From Tetrastigma voinierianum (lineage: Eukaryota > Streptophyta > Magnoliopsida > Vitales > Vitaceae), in assembly GCA_016808115.1 (NCBI GenBank), contig JAEQBH010001513.1, positions 1,302,001 through 1,366,000 of the forward strand: a stretch of DNA of 64,000 nt, read 5' to 3'. A model generated the notes under the pieces. That model saw nothing but the letters and a program-made list of their open reading frames with translations, did no database searches and was not told the origin of the DNA. Below, one piece after another: positions 35,099 to 45,829 of this stretch. The stretch's first letter is position 1, and every line of letters begins with the position of its first letter. The translations under genes and the position numbers were made by a program.

Positions 35099-35111
35099 AA
35101 GTGTATAAATT
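35099..35111 (+). promoter_or_regulatory. Candidate TATA box of G
   Basis: GTGTATAAATTGG, 70-80 bp downstream of the last exact GTCGCGAC copy and just before GCTGGGAGAGGCGG and a CTCTTGTATA segment. It is the only TATAAA-type box near the array. Tentative without transcript ends. Confidence 0.45.
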
Positions 35112-36945
35112 GGCATGCATTAAGCTGGGAGAGGCGGCTTTTAGAACCACGTATCCTTTGGGAGTGAAGACTCTCTTGTATATTTTTAGAATAGATTTAA
35201 TTATAATTTTTGTTTTAATTTTTTTGGATTTGAACTAGTAATCTGTTTTGAATTTTGAAGATTTGGATCCGTTAATAGTCGAATCTCTTTAATTCTTGCT
35301 GGAATTAATGAAGTCTAGACAATTTATGGAGATTCGGTTCTTCCGGTTTATTCTGATTCTGGGTTGATGTTCTTGATCAATACTCCATTGTCAATTGTGA
35401 TTCAGTTTTTGAGAAGCATAGCTTCCACTAGAATGGACCTGTTGTTAGTTATAGTCTTTTCTGCATACATTAGAGGAAATTTCCTAGATTTGGATTTATT
35501 TGGTTGATGTTGTTTATGAATTGAATTGTTCCCAATATTAGTATCGAATACCCTTTCAAGGATTGTATCCTGCTTTGATTTCTAAGAGGTCCTTTGAGTG
35601 ACACAGAGATGGAGATTCCTGAGAGTTTGGAACATTCAATTTGTGGGTATGTTAGACTACTATTGAAGAACTAAGAGCTACGAGGATTCCACTTGATAAA
35701 TTTCCAATTTACTCATAGTTGAAGTTGAAGGGGATTATTTATCAATTTAAATAATCAGATATTTCACCTTAATTTGATGAAATATCTTGATCACAGTGTT
35801 GAGGTCTAATCAGAAGGAAAAATCCATCAGATCTAAAGGAAGAGTCATCAACCATTTTGTAAAGGTTTTTCAATGACCCTATCTTGGGAAGCAAGAAATC
35901 TGTAGTCTTAAGAAATGGGTATGAAGTATTGAAAAAGAAAAATACCTAGATCTTATAAAGAGTGTTCTGAATACAAGTAATTGATTAGATCCATGTCTTT
36001 GAAAGAAGCAAGGACCTCTAATTAGTGAATTAATGGAGAAATCCAAGCTACTTTATTAGGCATCTTTGACAAATCCAGATCCAAAATCAAGATAAAGAAC
36101 ATTAATGGATTATAATGCAGAAATTGGTTATTTCATAGCAGTTCCTTGACAGTGTTCACTTCTCACAGAGAACTGATTCAGTCCAGTTTATTTTAAGTTT
36201 ATCTCATTTTATTTGTTCTATTTTTTATTTTTGATTGCTCATAGAAGTATTATATTGTACAATCCTATTTTTCAACTTTAGTTATTAAACTGTTACAAGG
36301 AGGTTCAAATAGTGTGGATCTTGAGTAGTCAGGGTAGTTGAATTTAAAATTCTTGTCAATCTATGTGAGAATGATATATGGACTTACATCCATTTTTACT
36401 ACTTGTATGACCTGTGCACTTGCAGTGTCTGAGACTAAACCTATTTTATAATTTCAAATATATAAACCATTTTCTAATTTTTTTTAAACATCTTAACTTC
36501 AATTTAGGCATGAATGCTGGAGAATCGTAAGGCTCTAGTAGAGGTGTTAAAATTGAGTGGTTTAGTCTATATCAGAAAAAAAAACCAACAAGTTTTATGG
36601 AAAAGAAAGATTTGTTTGTCCTCAAACAGAACTCCACCCAAAACTGCCATGGAATGACTCTTAGACGAGATTTAACAAGGGTAGGAGAAGACCCTTACTT
36701 GTGGAGTTTGTTAGAAACCCTTGATTCCGGTACCCACACGAAGCCCTTGACAAGTAGAACAACTTTTCCTCTTGCTCAGACGAGAACTGACGATTCGAAC
36801 GCCGTAGATTTTAGAGATAAGTTAGACTTTCTCTCTCTAAAATCACTTCTCCACACCCACTATCGGAAAACTAGGAAAAAAATGAAGAAGATGATGTCTT
36901 CTTTCCCTTTTTCCTATTTTACCCCTAATTAATTTGACTTGTCTC

Positions 36946-38397
36946 AAATTTAATAGATATTCGTCATAAATTGGTCACAAATCGGTCACAAAATTATGAC
37001 AGAATTGTGTTATTTTGTAACGGAATGTGAATTTTGTCACAAATTTGTGATGGATTTAGCATTCCGTCATTATTTTGTGACCGATTTATGACTGATTTGT
37101 GATAGATAGCTATTAAAAACAATTCATTTTTATATTTGATATTAATTATATTATAGAATATTTCAAAATATTCATAAATAAAAATATTAAAAAAAAACTA
37201 TTAAAGAGGCCAATATCGAATGAACAATGTAAATGAAAATATCTCGAGTTCAACATGATAGTAATCGAGTCAATTTGGAATATATAGTTTAACGGAGTTC
37301 CTTCCAATTAGTTATGCCGTGTGGTGGCTGAAATAAAATTTTATTTTCAAATATCACAGGAATTTTTATAATGTCAAATTTTGTAACATCGTAGCATGAT
37401 ATATATTATTTTTTTATACTTATTATTTTTATGGCTATATAGCGGTGCAAAATTATATATACAATTTAAAATATTAAAATATCACAAATTTTAAAAATTA
37501 AAAGAAAATTGCACAATATAGTACAATATATATTAATAATAAAATTTCAAATAGTTTATAATATTTTCAAATATTAGAATATTTTGAAATAGTGTCAAAT
37601 ATAAATTAAAATATAAAAATGAATTTTTTTAATAGATATATATCACAAATTTGTAACAAATCGGTCACAAATTTGTGATGGAACAAATCGGTCACAAATT
37701 TGTGTGACGGATTTAGAATTCCGTCACTATTTTGTGGCCGATTTGTGACGTTTGACTATTAAAAAAAATTTCATTTTTATATTTGAAATTAATTGTATTA
37801 TATGCTTTTTCAAAATATTCATAAATAAAAAACTATTAAGGAGACCAAGATTGATTCAACAACTTATATGAATAGGTCGTGCTTTAATGCACATAATCGA
37901 GTCAATTTCGAATATATGTTTAACAAGTTGGTTTAATTAGCTATGCCCCAACGGTGGCTAAAATAAATTTTATTTTCAAATATTACAAATTTTTATAATG
38001 TCAAATTATGTAACATCGTAGCATGATATATATTATTTATTTTAATATTTATTATTTTTATGACTATGTGTAGTGCAAAATTATATATATAATTTAAAAT
38101 ATTGAAATATCGCAAATTTTAAAATTAAAAAAAATTTATAATATATCACAACATATAATGTAATAAAATTTCAAATAGTTTATAATATTTTCCAAATATT
38201 AGAATATTTTGAAATAATTAATCAACTCTACAAATTAAAATATAAAAATGAATTTTTTTAATAGATATCTGTCACAAATTAGTCACAAATCGGTCACAAA
38301 ATTGTGACAAAATTGTGTTTCCGTCACTATTTTATGACTGGATAAGGGATTTAGCATTTCGTCACTATTTTATGATCGATTTGTGACTGGTAACTAT
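36946..38397 (+). repeat. CACTA subterminal macro-repeats, units 1-3 (left of T3)
   Basis: Unit starts are recognisable by AATAGATAT followed by a cluster of GTCACAAA/TTTGTGAC motifs: near 36952, 37631 and 38262 (spacings 679 and 631 bp). Each unit has a motif cluster of about 130-190 bp and an AT-rich spacer sharing AACATGATAGTAATCGAGTC, TTAGCTATGCC and GTAACATCGTAGCATGATATAT. Unit 3 is split by T3 after GTGACTGGTAACTAT. Presumed TNPA-type binding sites, inferred from the family. Confidence 0.85.
38393..38397. other. T3 target-site duplication, left copy (ACTAT)
   Basis: ACTAT precedes the LTR start TGTAAAACCC at 38398; ACTAT recurs at 47595-47599 after the second LTR. The corresponding uninterrupted position in macro-repeat unit 2 reads TTTGACTATTAAAAA, confirming the pre-insertion sequence. 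Confidence 0.93.
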
Positions 38398-40184
38398 TGT
38401 AAAACCCGGGAAAATTCGAATTTTCTGAAAAAAGGTAAAACGGTAATTTCGATCAAAACCCAAAAATTTTCTATATCTCAGATGACGAAACGGATTTCAC
38501 CGTTGGAATCGTCTCACGAAATCTAGCTACTACGTCGAATTTCGTCGAATTCCGAGATAGTCAAAATTTCACTTTTTTCGAGGAACCATATGTCGAGTGC
38601 CATAAAACGGGTTTGAGAGACATGTGATGTGACAAAAGTCACCTACTACATGTACCCATGTGACACATGTTGCATGAGTAGAGAGAGGATGAGATCAATG
38701 GTTGAGATTGTGCCAAGTGTCAAAAATCAAGAAAAGGGACACATTGGGAATTATTGGAAATGTAAATGAGGATAAGACAAAATAATGAATAGTTTTCTTC
38801 TCCATTGGAAGAACAAATCGACAGTGGGTGTGAAATTCCTGATTTTAGAGAGAGAAGGTGTGCCTTCTCTAGATTTCCGGTCGTTCGGATCGTCGGTTAT
38901 CGACGGAGTAAGAAGTAAAGTTGTTCTGTGGCGAGGGCTGCGGCGTGGTTACCGGTTTGGTGGGTTAAATGACTCCGAGAGGTAGGATCTTTTCCTACTT
39001 GTGTTATTCTTTGTAGCTAAGAGCCATGTAAATGGTTAGGGATGTTAAAAATTGGATTAGCCGTGTTTTGGTCTCAAAACATTTTGAGCCAGGTAGAGAA
39101 AAATCCCGTGGTTGTGGTCGTGAGCAGTCTTGGCAGGAGTGTTTCACTATTCACGTGAATAATTATGTGATTTTGGTGTGAATTTTTATGATGATAAGTG
39201 ATTAAAAATGGATTGCTTGTGTTTGTTAATTAGCCCATGTGTGCTAATTTTGGTGTTATTGATGTGAATTTAATAACATGAATTATGTGGATTAATTATA
39301 TTGATATATTAGCATGAATAATTTGGGATGGACATAATACATTCCACATGCACTGGGGCACCCTAGAATATTAGGAGTGAGTGCATGACACGAAAATGAA
39401 AGAAAAGGAAAAATGTTTGTGAAAGGAATTTCGACGGAAGATTTTTTGAAGAATTGCCTTGGAGAGTCGTCCAATAGATCACTTCGGATGAGGACCATGA
39501 CTGTTTCGGAGCGTTATCCAGCAATTCACCTCGGAGGGTAGTCGATATTTTCAGGAAACTCGATAGTGAGGTTTCAGAACAAAAGGTTTTGTTTTGGCGA
39601 TTTCGCATTTGGCTTAGGCACATGTGAGGGAGTTAGTGAGGACTCGAGACATGGGACTGGGCATGTAGACATTCAAGTAGGATCATGTATTTGTTTGAGT
39701 GTGATTGTTTTGCCATGAAATGTGCACTTAGGTGGGGAGTAACCCATGTAGGAAATTTTCGCTCACAGGCTTTGCTTTCGCCACTGTCGAGGATCACTAT
39801 TTCGAATTACGGGGGAGTGTCTGGGGAGGCGTTCACTAGAGGCCGCGTTTAGAAGAAAGTCGGGTTGTGGCTTTGGGTATTCGTTTTGTGTAACATGTAT
39901 TAAAATTGTAAATCTTAATATATGTTGGGAAAGAGTAATTCATTAACTCTTGAACTATTGTATATAGTTGATGTATTTTCTGAGTATTGATGCAGGGGCC
40001 CAAGTGACCATTGTTTTACTCGCTTGTGGACATTGTGTGGTCATTGTAAATTGTTGGGACAGGTTTTGTACCTTGGGTAGAGCTCCGTGCGAAGACTGCG
40101 GAATTTTCATGGTGGTGTCGGGTTACGGACATCCCGCAGTATTGGTGTGGGTTGTCAAACGGACTGATTTTGGGGTGTGTCACA
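38398..40184 (+). mobile_element. T3 5' LTR (1,787 bp)
   Basis: Begins TGTAAAACCCGGG and ends GGGGTGTGTCACA. It contains the block GGGGAGTAACCCATGTAGGA (39734), a TCGGAGGGTAGTC minisatellite-like stretch (39457-39545) and a GGATGACGAAACGG/GTCGAATTTCGTCGAATTC segment near the start that forms a short hairpin. It is aligned by eye over its whole length with 45830-47594. Confidence 0.92.
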
Positions 40185-40186
40185 AC

Positions 40187-40200
40187 TTGGTATCAGAGCA
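40187..40200 (+). other. T3 primer-binding site (tRNA-iMet)
   Basis: TTGGTATCAGAGCA two bases after the LTR end. It is a perfect match to the chromovirus consensus and the best preserved of the primer sites in the window. Confidence 0.93.
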
Positions 40201-41455
40201 TAGGTTTATAAATACCTAGAGCTTAATGTCGGATACTAAGTATAACCTAGTATCAATAAGTTAGGTATGCAATTACCTAGGACTTGATGGGTACGGGTTA
40301 GATCACGCATTCCTTATGCACTTTGATGATTGTTGTGTGATGTGTGATTGTGTGTTATGAATTATTAATAATTTACGTAGCAGTGAATAGCACGCTAGGA
40401 AAGAAAAAATGATGAGAAGAGATTTTTTCTAGATTATTCTGATGAGTAAGCGGAAAATAAATTAAAATAAAATAAAATAAATGTGTTGAGGAGAATTGTT
40501 TTTTTTTCTAAGGTTTTATAGTGTGTAAAACTGGAAAATAAAATAAAATAGATTACAGTAATTTATTTTCGTTCTCTTTGGAAATTGAAAAAAAAAGCGT
40601 TGCGAGGCGAGGGTGGGCTGCGCCCATTTTTACGTTTTGAGTCACGTCTGATGGGCGTATCGTGGCACGATTTAGTTGGGCACGGGGTTCGGCCCGACAA
40701 GGCCCGCGGCATGGCTGCGACACGGCCTTGAGAGGCCTCTGATACGAAGCCAGAGTCAGTGGCTGCGATACGGCCCGACCTGCGTCGCGAGGTGTGCGGC
40801 GGTAGCCGCAGTAGCGTAGCCTGGCGAGTCATGATACAAAAACTTTGTATCGTGGCTGAGGGGCGACCTTATGTCACGATATAGTGAAGTCGGGGGCTTC
40901 GATACAGTGCTTAGTGCCCTGCGACATTACGTAAGGGCGCTGCGACCGCGGCAGCGACGGTATGACCGCGACTTCAGCCGGCGATGACCTTGGTCTTCCG
41001 GGTTGTGTCATTTAAGCGGGACTCACGACACGATAGCCACAAGCGGATCTGGCTTAGAGCACGGGCCAGCGACCTTTGTGTCGCGACCTGACCCGACTGG
41101 CGCGATCTTGGCCTTGTGATGTGCGGCGAGTTGGGTTCAAGGTGTGCTGGTGCACCGACCAGGTTACGACTCGGTGCATTGCTCTAAGTCCTTATTTGGG
41201 ACTGCTTGTTCATGAGCACTATTCATGAGGTTTTCAAAAAATAAAATAAAATAAAATATTTTAAAATGAAATAAAATAAAATAAATTTTTTTTTTGGTTA
41301 CATATGATTTAATATATTGAATTATTGTCTTGCATTACCTATGAATGCATGGACATAGAGTATGAAATTTTTCATTATGTGAATAGTGTCTCGAGGTTAT
41401 GTTTACATCTTAAAGATACTGCATTAGAATTTAACTTGCCATTTGACATGTGTAG
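40201..41455 (+). other. T3 5' leader with GC-rich palindrome-type array
   Basis: About 1.25 kb between primer site and gag. Flanking parts contain AAAATAAAATAAAATAAAA tracts (40455-40550, 41235-41290). Between them, 40590-41165 is GC-rich with many (C/G)TGCGAC, TGCGATACGG, GGCCCGAC and GACACG motifs and one exact GTCGCGAC (41080). The minus-strand open frame there (40563-40832) is incidental. Leaders normally hold packaging signals; this array has no assigned role. Confidence 0.7.
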
Positions 41456-42180
41456 ATGGCTAGCCCAGGAAAGCGAAGGGCGAAGGGTCGTTCCGCAGTC
41501 TTTGGTCGAACCTGCCAAACGTTTGACGATCCGGCTTTGATTCGCAGAGCTTTCTGCGGGGGTGTAGGTATTGTAGCTCTTGCCATTGCATAAGCTAACA
41601 ACGGTGGCGAGGAGGTCAGAGTAACCTCCGAAGGTTCGAGGCGCATCATCGCCGACATTCACGGGAGATCAGATGTTAGCAAACCGTGGTTCATGCAGGT
41701 CGAAGTGTTAGAGGCTATGGAGATTACCTGCGATACGACCGATTAGACTAGATGCGTTCAGTAGAGGTGAGGCCCAGTATGGTGGGCCCAGGCGAGGAAC
41801 CTCTAGAGACCTAGGCGATGACATGGGCGAGTTCGAAGGTGTTCATGGGTAAGTATTTTTCGGATGCGCTCGTCACGCGAGAGGCTCGGGGAGTTCCTAG
41901 AGGCTGGGCGGGGGACGTGGCAGTGATTAGTCACGTGGCTAGTTCACGAAGCTAGCTGTTTGATGACTCGTGGCCACGTGCATGGCGAGGTCGAGAGATA
42001 CGAGAATGGGTTGAGTTGTCCGTTTGAGCGGGATTGTGGGACTTCGCTGCGGGACATGGACTCCATGGTTAGGATAGCTCGACCCGTAGAGAAGATCGAG
42101 GATATTTGCAGACTTTTTCAGGATCTTTGGATCATTGGCGGGGAAGGGAGTAAGTCGTAGCACCAGTTGGGAGAGGGAGA
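41456..42180 (+). pseudogene. gag: T3 gag remnant
   Basis: ATG at 41456 gives MASPGKRRAKGRSAVFGR and is open for 45 codons to TAA 41591. Later segments in other frames still correspond to T2 gag: GTSLRDMDSMVRIARPVEKI (42028-42100) matches the T2 stretch at 17363-17300 that adjoins the A1 insertion. Heavily broken. Confidence 0.7.
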
Positions 42181-42990
42181 AAAGTAAGGAGCTTGAGTTC
42201 AGCGAGGTTCAGGCGCGTTTATCGGGTTCTAAGATAGATCAGGTTTCTCAGATGGTGCAGGCCAGATGATTGTGCTGTTATACAGCCGGTTATCAGGAGT
42301 TGCCTTTAGATGAGATCTTGGGTTTAGATGTATGGTCAGTCAGTGATGGACGGGAGAGGATATCAATGTTCTTCACAGTGATCTGCAGAAGGCAGTTTAG
42401 ATCTGGGATGCGCAGGTACCTCATTCTGCGATGGGACCAGAGATGGACTATGGGCGTGAAGGGCAGACCGTGCGTTGAGATTGGGTGTGTATCACGTACC
42501 ATTTGATGGTGATCAGTGATTATCTGAAGTGCGTTTTGCGCTATCTTTTATGGTAGAAATTGTTATTGATTCAGTGGTAGTATTAAACTCATTATACATC
42601 TAGTTATGATAGTTGACAAAGTTGAGAGGAGACGCCGGAAGGGCCACACCGTATGTGAATCACGGGATTGGCGAGATAAGGATAAATATATTGATGATTC
42701 GAGTTAGAATCTATCGGATCTGCTGATGGTGCGAAGTCAAATGGACATCATCGAGGTTAATCAATCGCAGGTTGGATTAAGCGGCAACTTATGAGGTGAT
42801 CGTAGTTATGACATAGAAGATCGCTACATCAGACGTTCCTCGTCGTTGTAGAAGACAACGATATTTTGAATGTCGATCCGGGTGTCATGGACGTGGTTTG
42901 TGGTTGGCTATGGCCGCACCTGGGGCGGTGAACGGAACGAATCTACCGGTGGTTTGAGAAACGAGGATGTTTGATGAGCTGGGATTATAT
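42181..42990 (+). pseudogene. T3 gag C-terminus to protease, unrecognisable
   Basis: By position this should encode the gag zinc knuckle and protease. I can see no convincing CCHC or D-S-G motif in any frame. Open frames are short and uninformative. The stretch is either very decayed or partly deleted. Confidence 0.4.
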
Positions 42991-44173
42991 ATGAAAGTTT
43001 ATAAACTTGGTGTCAGATTTTACTGATAACTGCCAAATCTCTATGACTCATATGGATGACTTCAGTTGGTTGCGAACGATCCAGCTATAGACTCATACTG
43101 GACAGGTTCGTGATGACATACCATAGTCATTTCAGTTCTATTGTGAAGAAGAGGATCAGATGCCGTTTGTGTTGACTCAGTTGATCAGTTCTGAATTAAA
43201 GATTGTTACCGTTAAGGATGGCATTATTGATCGGAGTTCAGGAAGGTGGCGATCTATTTAAAAGATGAACTTATGATTATATCGCGAGGTTGGGGAAGCA
43301 GATATCCTGAACGTTGAGACAAAATTATGTTTAGTTCTGGTGATACCCTTTGGTTAACTGATCATGATGGCGTTCATGGTACTCTCATCAATGGAATGTT
43401 GAACTATCTGAATTAGTTTATTAGTAGTCTTCGTGGATGACATTTGATCTACTCCCGGCCAGTGGGAGCATGAGTATCATTGAGATTGTTTACGATTGTT
43501 GAGACGCTAGTTGTCACCTTTCGTTCGATGAGTCTGCGGTTTTGGCTTCTTGGGGTGAGATTTTGAGACACGTGGTGTCGGCATTAGGTGTGTCGGTGGA
43601 CCAGTTGGTAGTGATGAGTTAGGAAGCTGAAGTGGGTCTTCGAAACGTAGTTTCTTGGGATTGGTAGGTCTCTGGAGATTCATTGAGGATTTCTCCGGGT
43701 TGCAGCACCTATGGCGAGATTGACCGAATGAGGTCGAGTTTGATTAGGATGACCTGCGAGGCATTCCGGGGAGTTGAAGGAGACTTACCCTTTGCTCTTA
43801 TCTTGATAGTCGGACGGGGGCGGGAGTTCTAATGTTTTGTGATGCCTCGGGCGGTAGGATGTGTTTTAATGCGATCCCGGGAGTAGTAGCTTATGGTTAC
43901 GTCGGTTGAAGAATCGTAGGTAAATTACCCCGCACACGACATGGAGTTGTGGTCGTAGTCTTCGCCTTGAAGATTTGGCGCCTTATTTATATGGCGACGG
44001 TTCGAGGTATTACTCGGACCATGAGTCCCGAAGTATATTTTCACGCGACGGGACCTCGATATGAAACGCTGCGAGATGGATGGGATCCTAGAGGCTATGA
44101 CTTCACTTTGCATTACCACCCTAGTAAGGTAAATGTGGTGGCTGATGTACTCGGTCGGAAGTCGCGGGAGCAT
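42991..44173 (+). pseudogene. pol: T3 reverse transcriptase and RNase H remnant
   Basis: RT is heavily decayed but VIPFG near 43338 and the catalytic VFVDDI (43427-43444) are readable. RNase H is better preserved: YPAHDMEL near 43930, VVVFALKIWR at 43952, then RGYDFTLHYHPSKVNVVADV (44092-44150). There are more than ten stops across RT. Without integrase and RNase H alongside, the RT would hardly be recognised. Confidence 0.8.
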
Positions 44174-44177
44174 TAGG

Positions 44178-45720
44178 CTAGTATATGGCTTCCGGGAGTG
44201 GCGGATGCGGTTTATGGGGCGGGTTTGGGCTACGGTACCACGGGCGGGGCTCAGGATATGTTGGGCGGTTCGTAGCTACCTTTGTCTGCGTTGACGAGTG
44301 ATTGAGGTCCTGGGGCGAGACACGGATATAGTGTCGATAGGAATGGGTCTGATCCCGGGGCCGCAATTGGCGTGATTTAGGCAGATCCACAGATGGTAGT
44401 CTTCGGTATAGAGGGCGGGTAGTAGTTTCTAGGTTAGCGATTTTAGATAGGAGATTCTCGAGAATTTCTTTGCTCGATTTCTTAGTGCATCCGGGTGGCA
44501 TGAAGATGTACGAGATCTTCGTCTCGATCTTGCTCGAGCGGGATGAAGAGACACGTAGGGGACTTTATTCGACGATGTCTCACGTGTTAGCATGTTAGGG
44601 TGAGCACCGAAGCCGGTGGGGACTCACTTGACCATTGAAGGTGGGCGGAGTGGAAGATGGGAGCACATCACGATGGATTTTGTGACCCACTTGCCATGGG
44701 ACACTCTGAGAGACATGATACGGTATGGTGATAGTGAATGGCTCGCGAAGTCGGAACATTTTCTAGCCGTGCGGATGACCTTCACATTGGAGAGATTCTA
44801 CCGGTTGTACATTCGAGAGATAGTCCGGCTACATGGAGTACCGGTATCCATAGTGTCGGATAGAGACCCGAGGTTTACGGCACACTTTTGGAAAAGTTTC
44901 AAAAAAAGGATATGAGCACATGGTTGACCATGAGTACAACTTTCCACCCACAGACAGATGGTCAGTCAGAGAGGACTATACAGGTGTTAGAGGACATGTT
45001 GCGAGCATGCGTCCTGGATCATAAGGGTAGCTGGGAAGAGCATTTGCCCTTAGTGGAATTCGTCTACAAAAACAGTTATCAAGCGAGTATACGGATGGCA
45101 CCATATGAGGCATTGTATGGGAGGCCATGTAGGTCAGATTATGTTAGGCCAGGGGTGGGAGAGAGCTCCATCAACGGTCTGTCGATTAGAGACACCTCAG
45201 GAAGGTGGGCTTGATGCGCGACGTCTTCTCACGACTCGAGTCGACCAGAGGCTATGCTAATGTCTGACGTCGACCCTTAGTCGCAGGTCGGTGATCACGT
45301 CTTCTTGAGAGATGATGCACAAGGGTGGTCGGGTTCGAGTAGCGCGGGAAGGTATCGTAGGAGTTCATTGGGCCCTTCAAGATACTCGAGAGGGTAGGCA
45401 CTGTAGCGCACCGGTTGGCCATACCACCTAACATGGAAGGTGTCCACGAGGTATTTCACGTCTCCATGCTCTGGAGGTACACTCCAGATCCAGCTCATAT
45501 AGTGGATTGGGGAGAGATTGAGGTTGACACGGATGGGACCTTCGAGGAGGGACCAGTGTACATTATGGATGGCGGGATCGGGTTTTGCGACACAAGGCCG
45601 TGAAGTGAAGTCTTTATGGTAGCAGGTGGAGTGGAGGAATCAAAGTGGGAGGCGAGGACGCGATCACGGGCCACTATCCCTTCTTGTTTAGAGAGGAAGG
45701 AACGTGGTTTAGTCGTTTAA
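44178..45720 (+). pseudogene. pol: T3 integrase and chromodomain-like tail
   Basis: 44616-44915 encodes WEHITMDFVTHLPW (first catalytic Asp), EHFLAVRMTFTLERFYRLYI and VSIVSDRDPRFTAHFWKSF (second Asp). 44888-45214 encodes LTMSTTFHPQTDGQSERTI (catalytic Glu), EDMLRACVLD and EEHLPLVEFVYKNSY. The D-35-E spacing is intact except for a frameshift in the A-run at 44898. 45415-45603 encodes EVFHVSMLWRYTPDPAH, IVDWGEIEVDTDGTFEEGPV; 45600-45710 has the end of the chromodomain-like tail (HYPFLFREEGTWF). Best preserved retroelement domain in the window. Confidence 0.9.
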
Positions 45721-45811
45721 TACTTAAATGACTAGTTCACATGCATGGTATAGTGCACATTGCATATGCATGTGATTCGTTGCGATTGTACAGAATTTCG
45801 GGACGAAATTC

Positions 45812-45829
45812 CTTTTAAGGAGGGAAGAA
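45812..45829 (+). other. T3 polypurine tract
   Basis: TTTTAAGGAGGGAAGAA directly before the 3' LTR start TGTAAAACCC at 45830. Confirms plus orientation and the LTR border. Confidence 0.9.

Larger units (their letters stand above)
33686..36431 (+). mobile_element. G: solo LTR, Athila/Tat-like, nested in F
   Basis: Flanks AGACC (33681-33685) and AGACT (36432-36436) are a near-perfect duplication around TGTGTTACAATATAATTC...CTTGCAGTGTCTG. It holds an array of GTCGCGAC motifs (33880-35060), a TATA candidate (GTGTATAAATTGG at 35099) and a long AT-rich leader (35160-36400) with the ACCTGTGCACTTGC string near its end. That layout is seen in Athila/Tat LTRs. No protein-coding region was found. Boundaries rest on the imperfect duplication. 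Confidence 0.55.
32513..36940 (-). mobile_element. F: solo LTR of a chromovirus-like element, interrupted by G
   Basis: Left end TGTGACACCCCAAACC closely matches the T2 left terminus. The flanks GTCTA (32508-32512) and GTCTC (36941-36945) form a near-perfect duplication in CACTA macro-repeat sequence. F sequence is 32513-33685 and 36437-36940. The left part holds a five-copy 150 bp tandem repeat; the right part has AACAAGGGTAGGAGAAGACCC, similar to GCAGTAGGAGAGAACCCC in the T2 LTR (12806). No internal coding region, hence a solo LTR. The right terminus lacks a clear CA. Confidence 0.65.

Noticed and set aside
36597..36932. 111-codon plus-strand open frame as a possible gene
   Set aside because: It falls in the right part of solo LTR F and resembles the AGTAGGAGAGAACCCC region of the T2 LTR.
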